Source of the DNA: Endomicrobiales bacterium
GTDB taxonomy: Bacteria; Elusimicrobiota; Endomicrobiia; Endomicrobiales; JAFGGC01
Direction: 5' to 3'
Assembly: GCA_016930715.1 (NCBI GenBank)
Contig: JAFGGC010000001.1
Span: 124,001 to 188,000 of the forward strand
Length of the DNA: 64,000 nt
Below are positions 49,309-58,269 of this stretch, in pieces. Made by a program: the position numbers and the translations under genes. How positions within the stretch are numbered: the first letter of the stretch is position 1; every line of letters begins with the position of its first letter. The notes beneath the pieces were generated by a model. That model saw nothing but the letters and a program-made list of their open reading frames with translations, searched no databases and was not told where the DNA came from.

Positions 49309-51168
49309 TCAAGGGCGCGGGTCGCCATCGCCGTCTTTTCCAGGCATGCCGCCGCCGGGGAACATGGCAGATATTCGCTCTATCTGCTCCTGCAGCAGCT
49401 TTTTATCGCCAGTAGTCCTCGCGAGGTTTATGAGATTTATCAGAGCGCCGACGTACTGCGGCTCAAATTCAAGCGACTTGTTAAAATATTCGCGGGCTTT
49501 TCCGTACTTTCTTTTCCTCGCGTAATACACGCCGAGGTCATTATAGGCGTATCTATCCGGCAGGATTTCAATGCTGGTTTTAAGAAGGTTGTAGGCCGTT
49601 TCGTCGTTGCCTTCGTCAAGAAGCAGTCCGGCGAGGTTGTTGAGCGTTTTTTTTCGAGGGAAAGCGAAAAGCTGCCTCACGTAATATCTCCTCGCGTTTT
49701 CGTGTTCTCCCAGGCGTTCATAACAGATGCCCATCAGATGCCACATGTCGTCCTTTTTATAAAGGGGGCATTTTTTGTCGACGAAAGAAAAATTATCTAT
49801 GGCCTCCTTGAAATCTCCCCTGACCATATTTGCGATGGCATAATTATAGCGCACCCTGATATTGTCAGGCACGCGCTTCATGGCATCGGAATAAAGCGAA
49901 TAACCGTTGTAAAATAAAGGGTTTCTTTGAACGGTAATCCAGCCGTAAACAAGTATGATCAGAACGCTCAATGATATTTTGACGAGTTTTTCACGTGTTT
50001 TGTCCATTAGACTGATGTCCGATATCAGCGCCGGCACAAGCACCGAAAAACCTGCCATGGGCAGATACATGTAGCGGTCGTTTATCGTATTAATGAGCGG
50101 GATTATATTGCTGACGGGTATGTAGCTGATAAAGGCAAAACCGAGACCGAATTTCACGAGCTGGTTCTTTGTTTTTACGAACAACAGGGCCAGAAGCGCT
50201 AATACAGCTACGGCCAGCACGTTCCCGAACCCGAAAACAGGGCCTGAAACGTTTAGCTCGTAATCAATCGCAAGCCAGAAAGGGAAAAGCAGTGTTTTTA
50301 CGTAGTGAAGGAACGACAAGAGCAGCGTATTCACGTATTTGTCCAGACCGCTCAATGGCGACATATTGCCGGCTATATTCGGGTATATCGTGGAATAGAG
50401 CTGGTAACTGATCCGCCCGCTCCAGAAAAACACGAGAAACCCGATCGAAAGAACGGCAAGACCCGAAATTGTCAGCAAGTGGGTGAGGGTGAGCTTTTTC
50501 CTGCGGAAAAGGAACACATACATGAACAGGACAACCGGCAGAGTAACCGCGATCTCCTTCGAAAAAAGCCCGAGTATAAAGGCCAGCAGCGCCAGGGCGT
50601 AAAAAACAAGGGAACCGGTAGTTTTACCCGCGATGGCCGTTACGAAAAAAACCAGCGAAAACAGATAGAGGAAGGTCGTGAGAAGGTCAGCCCTGAAAGA
50701 CGCGATGTTGATCACCTCGGCCTGGACCGGGTGCACTGCAAAAACGCACGCGGCCATGAACGATATGGCAAGCGCGTTCGATTTTTGCCTGTCCTGCGGG
50801 AAGTATTCCCCGTTCTTTTTGAAAAGGAACAGCGCCAGCATGAATATCAAAACGGAATTAAAGGAATGAAGGAGCAGGTTCGTCAGATGGTAACCGAAAG
50901 GGTTTTTTCCCCATATTTTGTGGTCAATCATCAACGAAAGCACCGTGAGGGGCCTTGCGCCGCACTTGAAGGGGTAAGGCACGAGGAAATGCCGCGGACT
51001 GAGTATTATTCGGGCGTTGTTGATGTCGGAAATGAAATCATTGGTGAGTATAAGCCTGAAATCGTCAAGAACATAGTAGTTCCTCAACACTCTTAGATGA
51101 CTGACACCTGACAGCAGGAACACGACAACGGCGGCTATCAGGTATTTCCTTGTTTTTTTATTTGTCAT
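49309..51168 (-). CDS. TMTC-like membrane glycosyltransferase with TPR repeats
   Basis: The 619-residue protein has a GT-C-type membrane half (about ten helices). Its first loop YYVLDDFRLIL carries the acidic pair, followed by RPLTVLSLMIDHKIWGKNPFGYHLTNLLLH, as in TMTC/DUF1736 O-mannosyltransferases. The last 180 residues are tetratricopeptide repeats (about 440-600: YAIANMVRGDFKEAIDNF, YNDLGVYYARKRKYGKAREYFNKSLEFEP). It probably transfers a lipid-linked sugar to exported proteins, and pilins nearby are plausible substrates but unproven. Confidence 0.88.
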   Translation of the reverse strand: MTNKKTRKYLIAAVVVFLLSGVSHLRVLRNYYVLDDFRLILTNDFISDINNARIILSPRHFLVPYPFKCGARPLTVLSLMIDHKIWGKNPFGYHLTNLLLHSFNSVLIFMLALFLFKKNGEYFPQDRQKSNALAISFMAACVFAVHPVQAEVINIASFRADLLTTFLYLFSLVFFVTAIAGKTTGSLVFYALALLAFILGLFSKEIAVTLPVVLFMYVFLFRRKKLTLTHLLTISGLAVLSIGFLVFFWSGRISYQLYSTIYPNIAGNMSPLSGLDKYVNTLLLSFLHYVKTLLFPFWLAIDYELNVSGPVFGFGNVLAVAVLALLALLFVKTKNQLVKFGLGFAFISYIPVSNIIPLINTINDRYMYLPMAGFSVLVPALISDISLMDKTREKLVKISLSVLIILVYGWITVQRNPLFYNGYSLYSDAMKRVPDNIRVRYNYAIANMVRGDFKEAIDNFSFVDKKCPLYKKDDMWHLMGICYERLGEHENARRYYVRQLFAFPRKKTLNNLAGLLLDEGNDETAYNLLKTSIEILPDRYAYNDLGVYYARKRKYGKAREYFNKSLEFEPQYVGALINLINLARTTGDKKLLQEQIERISAMFPGGGMPGKDGDGDPRP

Positions 51169-51255
51169 GGCAAATGCCGCTCGATACGGGTTCCCGTCAA
51201 AAGCAGAACCAGGAAAGAAAAACTGCAGAATACGATTTGAAGTGAAAAGGCACCG

Positions 51256-52344
51256 TCAAGGAATGACAGGCATGCTCATTTCGTAATTTACGAGTTCCAT
51301 CAGAGCCGAAGCCTCGGCGTTGGTCCTGTCGGCTTCCAGCGCGAGCATTAGCTGTTCCTGAGCTTTTCTGTATCTTTCCATTTTTATATTGCCTACCGCG
51401 ACGTTCAAGAGCTTCATGGACCTCTTCCGGTCGGACTTATCGACTTCATGGTAAGTAGCTATCGCAAGAAAATTGTCCAGCCAGGCGTAGTACGGCTGAA
51501 GTTCTCTGAACGTCTTTGCGGCGGCGCTGAAGTTCTCGTTTGAAAAGTCCTCAATCGCGGCGTTAACCCTGTTCCTGTCGGCGCCTTTCAGGGAGTTAAG
51601 CAGAGTGCTTCTTTCCACCATGACTGAATTCAGCAGCGTTTTCGCCTTCTCGGACTGAGGATCGAGCTTGAGTGATCTTTTCACGTACAAAAGCGCGTCG
51701 AGCATGTTGTCCTGACGGTAGAAGGATTCTGCCCTGTAGTACAGACGTTCCGCCACGTCACGCCTGGCGACACCCATACGTGAATCGACGTAGGTTATCT
51801 TATTTTTCAGACTCATCGCCTTCGCGTTCTGAGGGTCCGCTTTCAACAGCTCATCGACCGCCGCCGCGGCCTCCTGCATCCTGCCACGGACATAAGCTTC
51901 GTTGGCTTCTATGTAAAGCTTATCGGGCTTCGTACCACCGCCCATAACTCTCGAGAAAAGCCCGCTTCTGCCCCTTTTTACTTTTGCGGGGGCTTCCGTT
52001 TTCATGGGTTTTACTCTTCTCCTGCGGGTGGTCTTTGAACTTCCCGTGCTCTCTATTTTTGTTTTTTTCTTGGAATCAACAGTTGACCTGGTCCTGCCTC
52101 TTGAATATGGGTAAGACGGGGTTAATTTCCTTTGAGATACAGCCGGCGAGGCATTGGACTTTGGGTTAATTTTCGGCTCGTTTTCGGATTTTTCGAACGG
52201 AGATTTATACGTGGTATCCGATTTCTCCGCGTCTTGAGGCTTCAGCGCGTCGGGTATATTCTCGTCCTCGGCGAACGAGAGCCCTACGCCGGAGATGACC
52301 ACCGCCGCAATAACGAACATCATTGTCAGAATTTTCTTGCTCAT
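51256..52344 (-). CDS. Exported TPR-type protein of the pilus cluster
   Basis: The 362-residue protein has a signal peptide (residues 1-25). A low-complexity basic linker (about 30-130: TRSTVDSKKKTKIESTGSSKTTRRRRVK) is followed by helical TPR-like repeats such as AYVRGRMQEAAAAVDELLKADPQNAKA and AQEQLMLALEADRTNAEA. It is the last gene of the pilus operon, 20 nt after the response regulator, and may act as a periplasmic pilotin or scaffold for the secretin. Confidence 0.75.
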   Translation of the reverse strand: MSKKILTMMFVIAAVVISGVGLSFAEDENIPDALKPQDAEKSDTTYKSPFEKSENEPKINPKSNASPAVSQRKLTPSYPYSRGRTRSTVDSKKKTKIESTGSSKTTRRRRVKPMKTEAPAKVKRGRSGLFSRVMGGGTKPDKLYIEANEAYVRGRMQEAAAAVDELLKADPQNAKAMSLKNKITYVDSRMGVARRDVAERLYYRAESFYRQDNMLDALLYVKRSLKLDPQSEKAKTLLNSVMVERSTLLNSLKGADRNRVNAAIEDFSNENFSAAAKTFRELQPYYAWLDNFLAIATYHEVDKSDRKRSMKLLNVAVGNIKMERYRKAQEQLMLALEADRTNAEASALMELVNYEMSMPVIP

Positions 52345-52363
52345 CTTTTCACCTCTTGAGTTT

Positions 52364-52936
52364 TTATTTGACGTCCCATAAAAACCGCTTCAGCGACTTG
52401 ACTATCGTCAACGGCAATAGAAGTATCGAAGTAAAAATATTGCCTTTCGCCGAAGGCCCGCCTTCGCTGTTTTCAACTATAACGTCGATGGCGTTTTCGT
52501 CGGAATACTCCAGGCCGCTTATCGCTTTTTGGAAAACTTCCTTGCCGCGCCTTGCCTCCTCTTTTTCAAACAAGATATTTTCTATGGTCCTCTTGAACTC
52601 GCTGATGTCCACGGGCTTGACGAGATAATCGTGCGCTCCCATTCGCATGGCCTCCACGGCTATTTCAAGCGAACTCAGCGCCGTAACCACCACGGGAACG
52701 GCGTCTTTGGATACTTCGAGCGCCTGCCGGATGAATTCCGTCCCCGTCATGTCCGGAAGCTTGTAATCCACGAGAAAAATGTCGAAATGCTGCTTTTTTA
52801 CAAGCTCCAGGGCTTTCGCGCCCGTGTCGGTTTCAAGGATTTCGTAGCCTTCCGCCGACAGCAGTTCCTTGTAGCTCACTCTCGTGGGCTCTTCGTCTTC
52901 CAGCAGGAGTATCAATATGTTAGCTTTTCGTTCCAT
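52364..52936 (-). CDS. Response regulator with hydrophobic C-terminal tail
   Basis: The 190-residue protein has a receiver domain at 1-125, with EDEE acidic pocket, phosphorylatable Asp in FLVDYKLPDMTG, switch Thr in VVTALSS and Lys in LVKPVD. A helix and a short linker lead to an amphipathic or hydrophobic end (NIFTSILLLPLTIVKSLKRFLW), which may bring it to the membrane. No DNA-binding domain is present. It sits 8 nt after the secretin, so it could tune pilus function directly. Confidence 0.88.
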   Translation of the reverse strand: MERKANILILLLEDEEPTRVSYKELLSAEGYEILETDTGAKALELVKKQHFDIFLVDYKLPDMTGTEFIRQALEVSKDAVPVVVTALSSLEIAVEAMRMGAHDYLVKPVDISEFKRTIENILFEKEEARRGKEVFQKAISGLEYSDENAIDVIVENSEGGPSAKGNIFTSILLLPLTIVKSLKRFLWDVK

Positions 52937-52944
52937 GTGTTCGT

Positions 52945-54213
52945 TTACTTAATTATTTTTGCCGTTATGAAAATCGTGAGTTCCGTCCTGATCTTTTCCT
53001 TGGCGTACTTCTTGAACAGGAACCCCACGACAGGTATGTCGCCGAGAAGCGGCACTTTATACTCGCTCTTCGATTCCGTTTCCTTGATAAGCCCGCCTAT
53101 GATTACCGTTTCTCCGTTCTGAAGCATGAAAGTCGTGTTGGTCATGCTTTTCGATATGACCGGAGTATTGGCCTGCGTTTCGCCGGTCCTGAAACTCTGT
53201 TCCGGGTTCACGTTGAGTATTATCGAACCGTCCCGATTGATGTGCGGCTTGACCTTTAGCTTGATTCCGACCTCCTTGAAAGCCACGGTCGTCTTCGAGG
53301 TTCCGGCGCTTATTGAAGTTTCATCAGTCTCTATATACGGTATCTCTTCGACGATATCAATCACCGCTTCGTTATTATTGAGAACTACTATCCGAGGGCT
53401 CGTTATGAGCTTGGCATTGTTGTCTATTTTAACGGCTTCAAGTATCGCGTTGAGCCTGTAATCGTCCTGGACAACGGCCATGCTCAGCCAGGAACTTGCC
53501 GCTTCCCCCGGAGCGTAGTTCTGCTGGTAATTGGCTTCTTTGTCTCCCGAGGAGCTCACACGCGAATCCCTGTATAGCTCGTTGACCTGAAGCCCGAATT
53601 TCGACTGCGTGCCGAGCCTAACGTCGACCACTTTTGCCTCAAGAAGTATCTGAAGCGGCGGGATGTCGAGAGCCCTCAGAAGCTCTTCCATTTTGTCAAC
53701 GTTGTCGGCAACGTCGGTCACTATCAGGCTGTTGTTTTTTTCGTCGGCCGTCACGTTGCCGTGCTGGGAAACCTTTGTCTGTATCGCCGCAAGAAGGTCC
53801 TTTGCCGAATGATAATTAATGAAAAATACCTTGGACACCGTCGTGACAATGGCGTCCTTCTTGCTTTTGATAACATAGATATCCGTTTCGCCCTGCTTGA
53901 CGTAATAGAGGTCATAGGTGTCAAGCAGCGCGTTAAGGGCCTCGTCGGCAGTGACATTCTTGAGACTCAGGACTATCCGCTTCTGGGAAAGATTAGCGTC
54001 GGCAATGAATTTTTTCCCGGTTTTCAGGCTCAACACGCCCATTACGGTGCTCAAGGGAGTGTTTGGAAAATCCAAGGAAATCTTTTTTACCGGTTCCTGC
54101 TCCTGGGCGGCATCAACATCCTCGTACTCCAAGGATTGCGGAGCGATAGTCTCTAGACCATAAACACCTACAGCAAAAAACATCAAAAACACCGAGAAAA
54201 GCAGCTTTTTCAC
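52945..54213 (-). CDS. pilQ: Type IV pilus secretin
   Basis: The 422-residue protein forms the outer-membrane pore. I start at GTG 54213 because GGAGG lies 7 nt upstream and it gives a compact signal peptide. An STN/N0 domain (KISLDFPNTPLSTVMGVLSLKTGKKFIADANL) precedes one secretin N1 domain (VFFINYHSAKDLLAAIQTKVS). The secretin core has LITSPRIVVLNNNEAVIDIVEEIPY and ends VPLLGDIPVVGFLFKKYAKEKIRTELTIFITAKII. It is shorter than PilQ of proteobacteria and lacks AMIN domains. Confidence 0.93.
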   Translation of the reverse strand: MKKLLFSVFLMFFAVGVYGLETIAPQSLEYEDVDAAQEQEPVKKISLDFPNTPLSTVMGVLSLKTGKKFIADANLSQKRIVLSLKNVTADEALNALLDTYDLYYVKQGETDIYVIKSKKDAIVTTVSKVFFINYHSAKDLLAAIQTKVSQHGNVTADEKNNSLIVTDVADNVDKMEELLRALDIPPLQILLEAKVVDVRLGTQSKFGLQVNELYRDSRVSSSGDKEANYQQNYAPGEAASSWLSMAVVQDDYRLNAILEAVKIDNNAKLITSPRIVVLNNNEAVIDIVEEIPYIETDETSISAGTSKTTVAFKEVGIKLKVKPHINRDGSIILNVNPEQSFRTGETQANTPVISKSMTNTTFMLQNGETVIIGGLIKETESKSEYKVPLLGDIPVVGFLFKKYAKEKIRTELTIFITAKIIK

Positions 54214-54241
54214 CTTGTACCTCCTTTTGGTCGCCGCCACG

Positions 54242-54287
54242 GTAAAGCTTGGGGCGGGCAGTTGCCCGGCAGGCCGGGAGACTTTAC
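54242..54287. repeat. Structured spacer hairpin between pilO and pilQ
   Basis: GTAAAG (54242-54247) and CTTTAC (54282-54287) bracket CCCGGC/GCCGGG arms. The right arm overlaps the pilO stop. No T-tract follows, so it may tune downstream expression instead of terminating it. Confidence 0.45.
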
Positions 54288-55180
54288 TTCTTTAGAGTAT
54301 ACGTCTTTGAGCGCCATTTGACTTTTATGTCATCTTCGTTTATCTTTATGATTTCCACCCCGTTTATTTCCTCCCCTTCCTTCCAAGCCCTCCCGTCGAT
54401 AACGACAACCGGAGTCGAAGGGTCCCAGAAAATGCTGTCTACTTTCACCGGCGGGCGCGGCGCCTGTTTCTGAACGCGGATTTTAGGTTTCTTTTCCTGT
54501 GGAAAAATAGTCTCGGCAAAACTCATCGGGTCCCTTGGCGGAACATCCGAAACGTCAAGGTCCACGTCTTTCTCTTCTATGGCGGACACATCCGACGCCA
54601 CGTCGTTCAGAGTAACGAAAAAATCCACGCCCTCCGGCTTGGGGAAACCGAAATTCGGGGCTATTGCCTCAATAGTCATTTCAACGGCATTCACCGGTTC
54701 GTTTTCGCCGCTTTTAACAGTAAGGTTCTGCAGTTTAAAATTTTTCTCTATCCTGGCTATGAACCGGACTAAATTCGTGTATTTGGCGGTAAATGCCACA
54801 CCCCAGGTCTTTTCTGACGGGGATATCTTGTCTATTTTCACGCCGGTTTCCGACGCTATGGCCGATATCTCATCAAGGTAGTTCCTGTTCTGGGCTTCGG
54901 ACGATGCAAGGTTTACCCTGAACTTTTCCATCATCTCGGATATTTTCAGGCGCAATTCCCCTATTACCGGTTTTTTCTCTTCGAAACTCCGGTAATTCTG
55001 GAACCTTGCTTCTACCGAAGCCATTTCTTCCTTCAGCTCCGCCAGATTCTTCTCGTACGGTTTTATGAAAAACAGAAAAAGCGAGGCCGTCGAAACCACG
55101 AGGGCAGCCAGCACGATGCCCTGCCTGATGTATTCCGCTCCCGAAAACCAACCGATGATTTCCTTTATGCTGTGTTTCAT
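54284..55180 (-). CDS. PilO-like protein fused to a PilP/GspC-like domain
   Basis: In the 298-residue protein residues 15-45 are one membrane helix (GIVLAALVVSTASLFLFFI), followed by a coiled coil and a ferredoxin-like PilO domain to about residue 165. A proline- and acid-rich linker leads to a C-terminal 55-residue segment (VDSIFWDPSTPVVVIDGRAWKEGEEINGVEIIKI) like the beta domain of PilP or GspC that contacts the secretin. No separate pilP is present in the operon, so one polypeptide probably fills both roles. It overlaps pilN by 4 nt. Confidence 0.8.
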   Translation of the reverse strand: MKHSIKEIIGWFSGAEYIRQGIVLAALVVSTASLFLFFIKPYEKNLAELKEEMASVEARFQNYRSFEEKKPVIGELRLKISEMMEKFRVNLASSEAQNRNYLDEISAIASETGVKIDKISPSEKTWGVAFTAKYTNLVRFIARIEKNFKLQNLTVKSGENEPVNAVEMTIEAIAPNFGFPKPEGVDFFVTLNDVASDVSAIEEKDVDLDVSDVPPRDPMSFAETIFPQEKKPKIRVQKQAPRPPVKVDSIFWDPSTPVVVIDGRAWKEGEEINGVEIIKINEDDIKVKWRSKTYTLKK

Positions 55181-55746
55181 GAAATCGGCACCAGCAACCT
55201 ATAAAGTTCGAGTTCCCTGCCGTTCATCTCACGCCGTTCCTGTGATTCGATTTTAATTTCCTGTGAAATGGAACCCGCCGACTGGACGGCCCTTATCAGC
55301 CCGTCTAAAAGGTCGAAACCCTTCTTTTCCTGCGCCAGGGCCAGGACCTGCAGCCTGACCACGTTCTTGTTGTTCTGGACCTGCAGGGTTATGTCGGTAA
55401 GGCACGCCCCCTGCGGGAGACCGAGCGAAAGACTTTTTAGAAGAGGGCTGATATTCGTCCTCCTGCTGACTATGTCGCGAATGGTCTTCATATTGGGATA
55501 ATACGCGTCCCATTCCACCTCGAGTTCGGCGATGCCGTGACCTTCCTTTATCTCGTTTATCTGCTGCCTGAAGTATTGTATCTTGTTCGTGTACTGCGCT
55601 ATTTCGCCGGTCAGCATAAAAAGTTTCACGATCAGGAACACCGCGAAGCCGCCTACGGCCAGATAAAGCAGCCTTATTGCTGCGGTAAGCTTCTTCTGCG
55701 TCCGTATGACGCTCACCCTGCTGCGTATAAGATTCAGCTCATACAT
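55177..55746 (-). CDS. pilN: Type IV pilus alignment protein PilN
   Basis: The 189-residue protein has a short cytoplasmic N-terminus (MYELNLIRSRVSVIRTQKK) carrying the NLI motif that binds PilM. One membrane helix (LLYLAVGGFAVFLIVKLFML), a coiled coil and a ferredoxin-like periplasmic domain follow. It forms the inner-membrane alignment platform with PilM and PilO. It overlaps pilM by 8 nt and pilO by 4 nt. Confidence 0.88.
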   Translation of the reverse strand: MYELNLIRSRVSVIRTQKKLTAAIRLLYLAVGGFAVFLIVKLFMLTGEIAQYTNKIQYFRQQINEIKEGHGIAELEVEWDAYYPNMKTIRDIVSRRTNISPLLKSLSLGLPQGACLTDITLQVQNNKNVVRLQVLALAQEKKGFDLLDGLIRAVQSAGSISQEIKIESQERREMNGRELELYRLLVPIS

Positions 55747-56746
55747 TTTTAATATCCCTCATCGCCAAGCCCAGTGCCACAGCCAGAAAAGGACCGTACT
55801 TTTTTCTGGCATTCCCCTTTATTTCAACATGGTTCAGTGGATTCCAGCACTCCGTCTGTATCCCAAGGGTTTCGAATATGAACGAATCCAATCCGAAAAG
55901 ACAGGACGTGCCGCCGGTAACAAGGATTTTGTCTATGTTCACTATTTTTTTTCTGGACATGCAGTATTCGACCGAACGGTAAATGGCTTCAAGGACTTCC
56001 GGCGAGGTCTTTCGCAGAATGTTCTTGATGTTGAGCCCGATATCTTTCCAAACGCGCGGCTGTTTCTTTATTTCTTCGGCCATTTCAGGCTTGATGTTGA
56101 AGTGCGCGGCTATCTCGGCGGTTACGCTCTTGCCGCCGAAAGCGACGTTCCTCGCGAAACGAAGCGCTCCGCTGTCAACCACGGATATCGTCGAAACACT
56201 GTGGCCGATATCCACCAGCACAACGGATTGCTTTTCGGCGCCTTCATAAAACGCGAGAAAAGAATTCGCCAGCGCAAGGTTATTGATATCCACGCACAGC
56301 GGCTCAAGACCCGCGTTTCTCAGCGGCTGAAGCTGGTTGTCCACGTTAGCCTGGGGCACGGCCACAAAAAGGACGTCAAGCTTGCCGCTTTCGTTCCTTG
56401 AAAGAACCTGGTAATCGGAATACATCTGGCCGAGGTCAAGCGACACGTTTTGCTGCGCTTCGATACTGACCGCGCCGTCGAGTTCTTCGCCGGAAAGATC
56501 GGGAAGCGTGAAATTGCGCGTCACCACCTGCCCGCCGCCCACGGACACCCCCACGGAGGAGTCAAACACCTCTCCGACTTTTGCGATGTTTTTGATTTTT
56601 TCGGCCAAAAGCGCGTGATTTTTCGGGTTGTTCTCCACCACAGCGGGGTTCCTGCCCATCACCGCGGAAACGACGTGGAACTTGGCGTCCTTCTTGTGCA
56701 CTTTGCAGATCTTGATGTTCTTTGAGCCGATATCGACAGCAATCAA
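55739..56746 (-). CDS. pilM: Type IV pilus assembly ATPase-like protein PilM
   Basis: The 335-residue, actin-like cytoplasmic protein opens LIAVDIGSKNIKICKV (phosphate-1 loop). It continues VVLVDIGHSVSTISVV (phosphate-2) and ILVTGGTSCLFGLDSFI (adenosine loop). I start at TTG 56746, with GAGAGGG upstream and a TTGA overlap with the preceding stop. The track's upstream ATG lies inside the previous gene. It binds the PilN N-terminus and links the alignment complex to the motor. Confidence 0.9.
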   Translation of the reverse strand: MIAVDIGSKNIKICKVHKKDAKFHVVSAVMGRNPAVVENNPKNHALLAEKIKNIAKVGEVFDSSVGVSVGGGQVVTRNFTLPDLSGEELDGAVSIEAQQNVSLDLGQMYSDYQVLSRNESGKLDVLFVAVPQANVDNQLQPLRNAGLEPLCVDINNLALANSFLAFYEGAEKQSVVLVDIGHSVSTISVVDSGALRFARNVAFGGKSVTAEIAAHFNIKPEMAEEIKKQPRVWKDIGLNIKNILRKTSPEVLEAIYRSVEYCMSRKKIVNIDKILVTGGTSCLFGLDSFIFETLGIQTECWNPLNHVEIKGNARKKYGPFLAVALGLAMRDIKNV

Positions 56747-57255
56747 TGAATTACCCTCTCGATCGGAAATTCCTTCCACGAACCGATGACCTGCCTGACC
56801 CTCCACGGGCCCGTGGTTATCTCAATAACGTTCTCCGTCCTCTGGCGAAAATCTTCGGAACCGGTAACGTTTGTAGTGTACAAGCCCTGAGTTTCCACCA
56901 GATAGTACCCGGCCGTCTGCGCGCTTGTCGAAACGTTCGCGTCAAACGGATCGATGCTTACGGTCATCTGTACCTGGTAATTGGCGCCGCTTTCTATTAT
57001 CCTCGCGTTATGAACATAGAAGGGATTCGTGTCGTCGCTGTGGCCCGGCCTGTTTTCCGGGAATACCTGAAGGTAATACAGCCACGATCTGGCCAGTTCC
57101 GCCCCGCTTTCAGCGGCGTACAGCGCCTTGGTTGTTGTACTTGCCTGTATCGCCTGCATCCTCTGTTCGCCGTATATATATATCAAGGCCATGCCAATTA
57201 TGCTCAGGACAAAACTGAATATAAGCACCGTGAATAATATCGCACCCTTTTTCAT
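56743..57255 (-). CDS. PilX-like pilus assembly protein
   Basis: The 170-residue protein begins MKKGAILFTVLIFSFVLSIIGMALIYIYGEQRM, the PilX_N-type leader and helix. It continues STTTKALYAAESGAELARSWLYYL, typical of minor pilin PilX or GspK-like proteins. It probably belongs to the initiation complex at the pilus tip. It is coupled to pilM by a 4-nt overlap. Confidence 0.8.
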   Translation of the reverse strand: MKKGAILFTVLIFSFVLSIIGMALIYIYGEQRMQAIQASTTTKALYAAESGAELARSWLYYLQVFPENRPGHSDDTNPFYVHNARIIESGANYQVQMTVSIDPFDANVSTSAQTAGYYLVETQGLYTTNVTGSEDFRQRTENVIEITTGPWRVRQVIGSWKEFPIERVIH

Positions 57256-57258
57256 TTT

Positions 57259-57834
57259 CTATCTGAGATTCCTGGTCTTTATTTTGAACTTGGTCTTGAC
57301 GTTTATCTGTTTGCCGCTCGGAAGGTTGCGTGTCTGTTCAAGATCAACCGATACATCCGTAGAATCCACGGTATAGTTCAGGTTGCTGATATCCCCTAAA
57401 AGCATCATCACCCCGTCGGTCGTCGCAGGATACGATATTAATCCGCCTCCGCCGGTCTCCGCGTAAGTGTAATTGTACTCGAGGAACTCGCCGCTTCTTA
57501 TGAACCTGTCACGCTTATACCTCGCAGATCCCGTTGTCCGGTCGACAACGTCGAATATGAGCGTGTTTCCGCTCTGCCTGAAGTTGTAGGACGAGCCGCC
57601 AGTGGGGTCAGTCACGGCGCTTCTTACCTGGAACTCGAATATGCTTCTGAAACCCCTGCTCTCGTTTATCATACGGGTCATCTCTTCCGCTTTTTTCCAG
57701 GACTCGATAGTATATATGATTATCAAGCCGGCAAATATGAAAATCACCGCGCTGATGACCATCGAAACCAACATCTCGATTAGCGTCATTCCCGTTTCAT
57801 ACCTGTCCATCAAGCTCACCGCAGCCGCGCTCAT
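57259..57834 (-). CDS. Minor pilin, PilW/GspJ-like
   Basis: The 191-residue protein has a prepilin site at ETG|MTLIEMLVSMVISAVIFIFAGLIII, with Met at +1 and the conserved Glu at +5. The body (FRQSGNTLIFDVVDRTTGSARYKRDRFIRSGEFLEYNYTYAETGGGG) resembles PilW/GspJ. It is a minor pilin for priming assembly, 6 nt after the PilV-like gene. Confidence 0.85.
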   Translation of the reverse strand: MSAAAVSLMDRYETGMTLIEMLVSMVISAVIFIFAGLIIIYTIESWKKAEEMTRMINESRGFRSIFEFQVRSAVTDPTGGSSYNFRQSGNTLIFDVVDRTTGSARYKRDRFIRSGEFLEYNYTYAETGGGGLISYPATTDGVMMLLGDISNLNYTVDSTDVSVDLEQTRNLPSGKQINVKTKFKIKTRNLR

Positions 57835-57840
57835 AAAACC

Positions 57841-58248
57841 TCACTGAAAACTGTTCGAATCAACCAGATACCTTGTAAACACCATATTACTAGTTTCCCC
57901 CCCGGACTGCCAGTCCACCGCCGCCTGCAGGCGTTTGTAGGGGTAAGGCTGTCCCGCCTCGACTGCCGGGAACCATCCGGACGATACGTCGAAATTAAGG
58001 TTAAAAACAGTGCCGATATCCGCAAGGCGGTCGATGGCGCTCGTATAGGTTACCACAAGGCTGAAATCTTCGGCGCAAGCCGTTTCTATCGCGGCCCTCG
58101 ATACCTCCTGTGCCACGTTCTCCGCTCTCGCCACGACAACGTGTTTTTCTCCCAGCGTGAAAAAAGCTACCCCGGCGAGCATCACGATGGAAAACACCGC
58201 GATGCCGACAAGAACTTCAATCAGCGTAAAACCGTTTTTTATCGTCAT
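57841..58248 (-). CDS. Minor pilin, PilV/GspI-like
   Basis: The 135-residue protein starts MTIKNG|FTLIEVLVGIAVFSIVMLAGVAFFTLG, a classic prepilin leader with Glu at +5. The short body carries no other motif. It is a minor pilin, just downstream of the start-less second pilin. Confidence 0.88.
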   Translation of the reverse strand: MTIKNGFTLIEVLVGIAVFSIVMLAGVAFFTLGEKHVVVARAENVAQEVSRAAIETACAEDFSLVVTYTSAIDRLADIGTVFNLNFDVSSGWFPAVEAGQPYPYKRLQAAVDWQSGGETSNMVFTRYLVDSNSFQ

Positions 58249-58269
58249 TTTATCGGCTAAATGCAGATA

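Noticed and set aside
50305-51096. 263-codon plus-strand ORF
   Set aside because: It is antisense to the TMTC-like gene, with a composition typical of a complementary frame.
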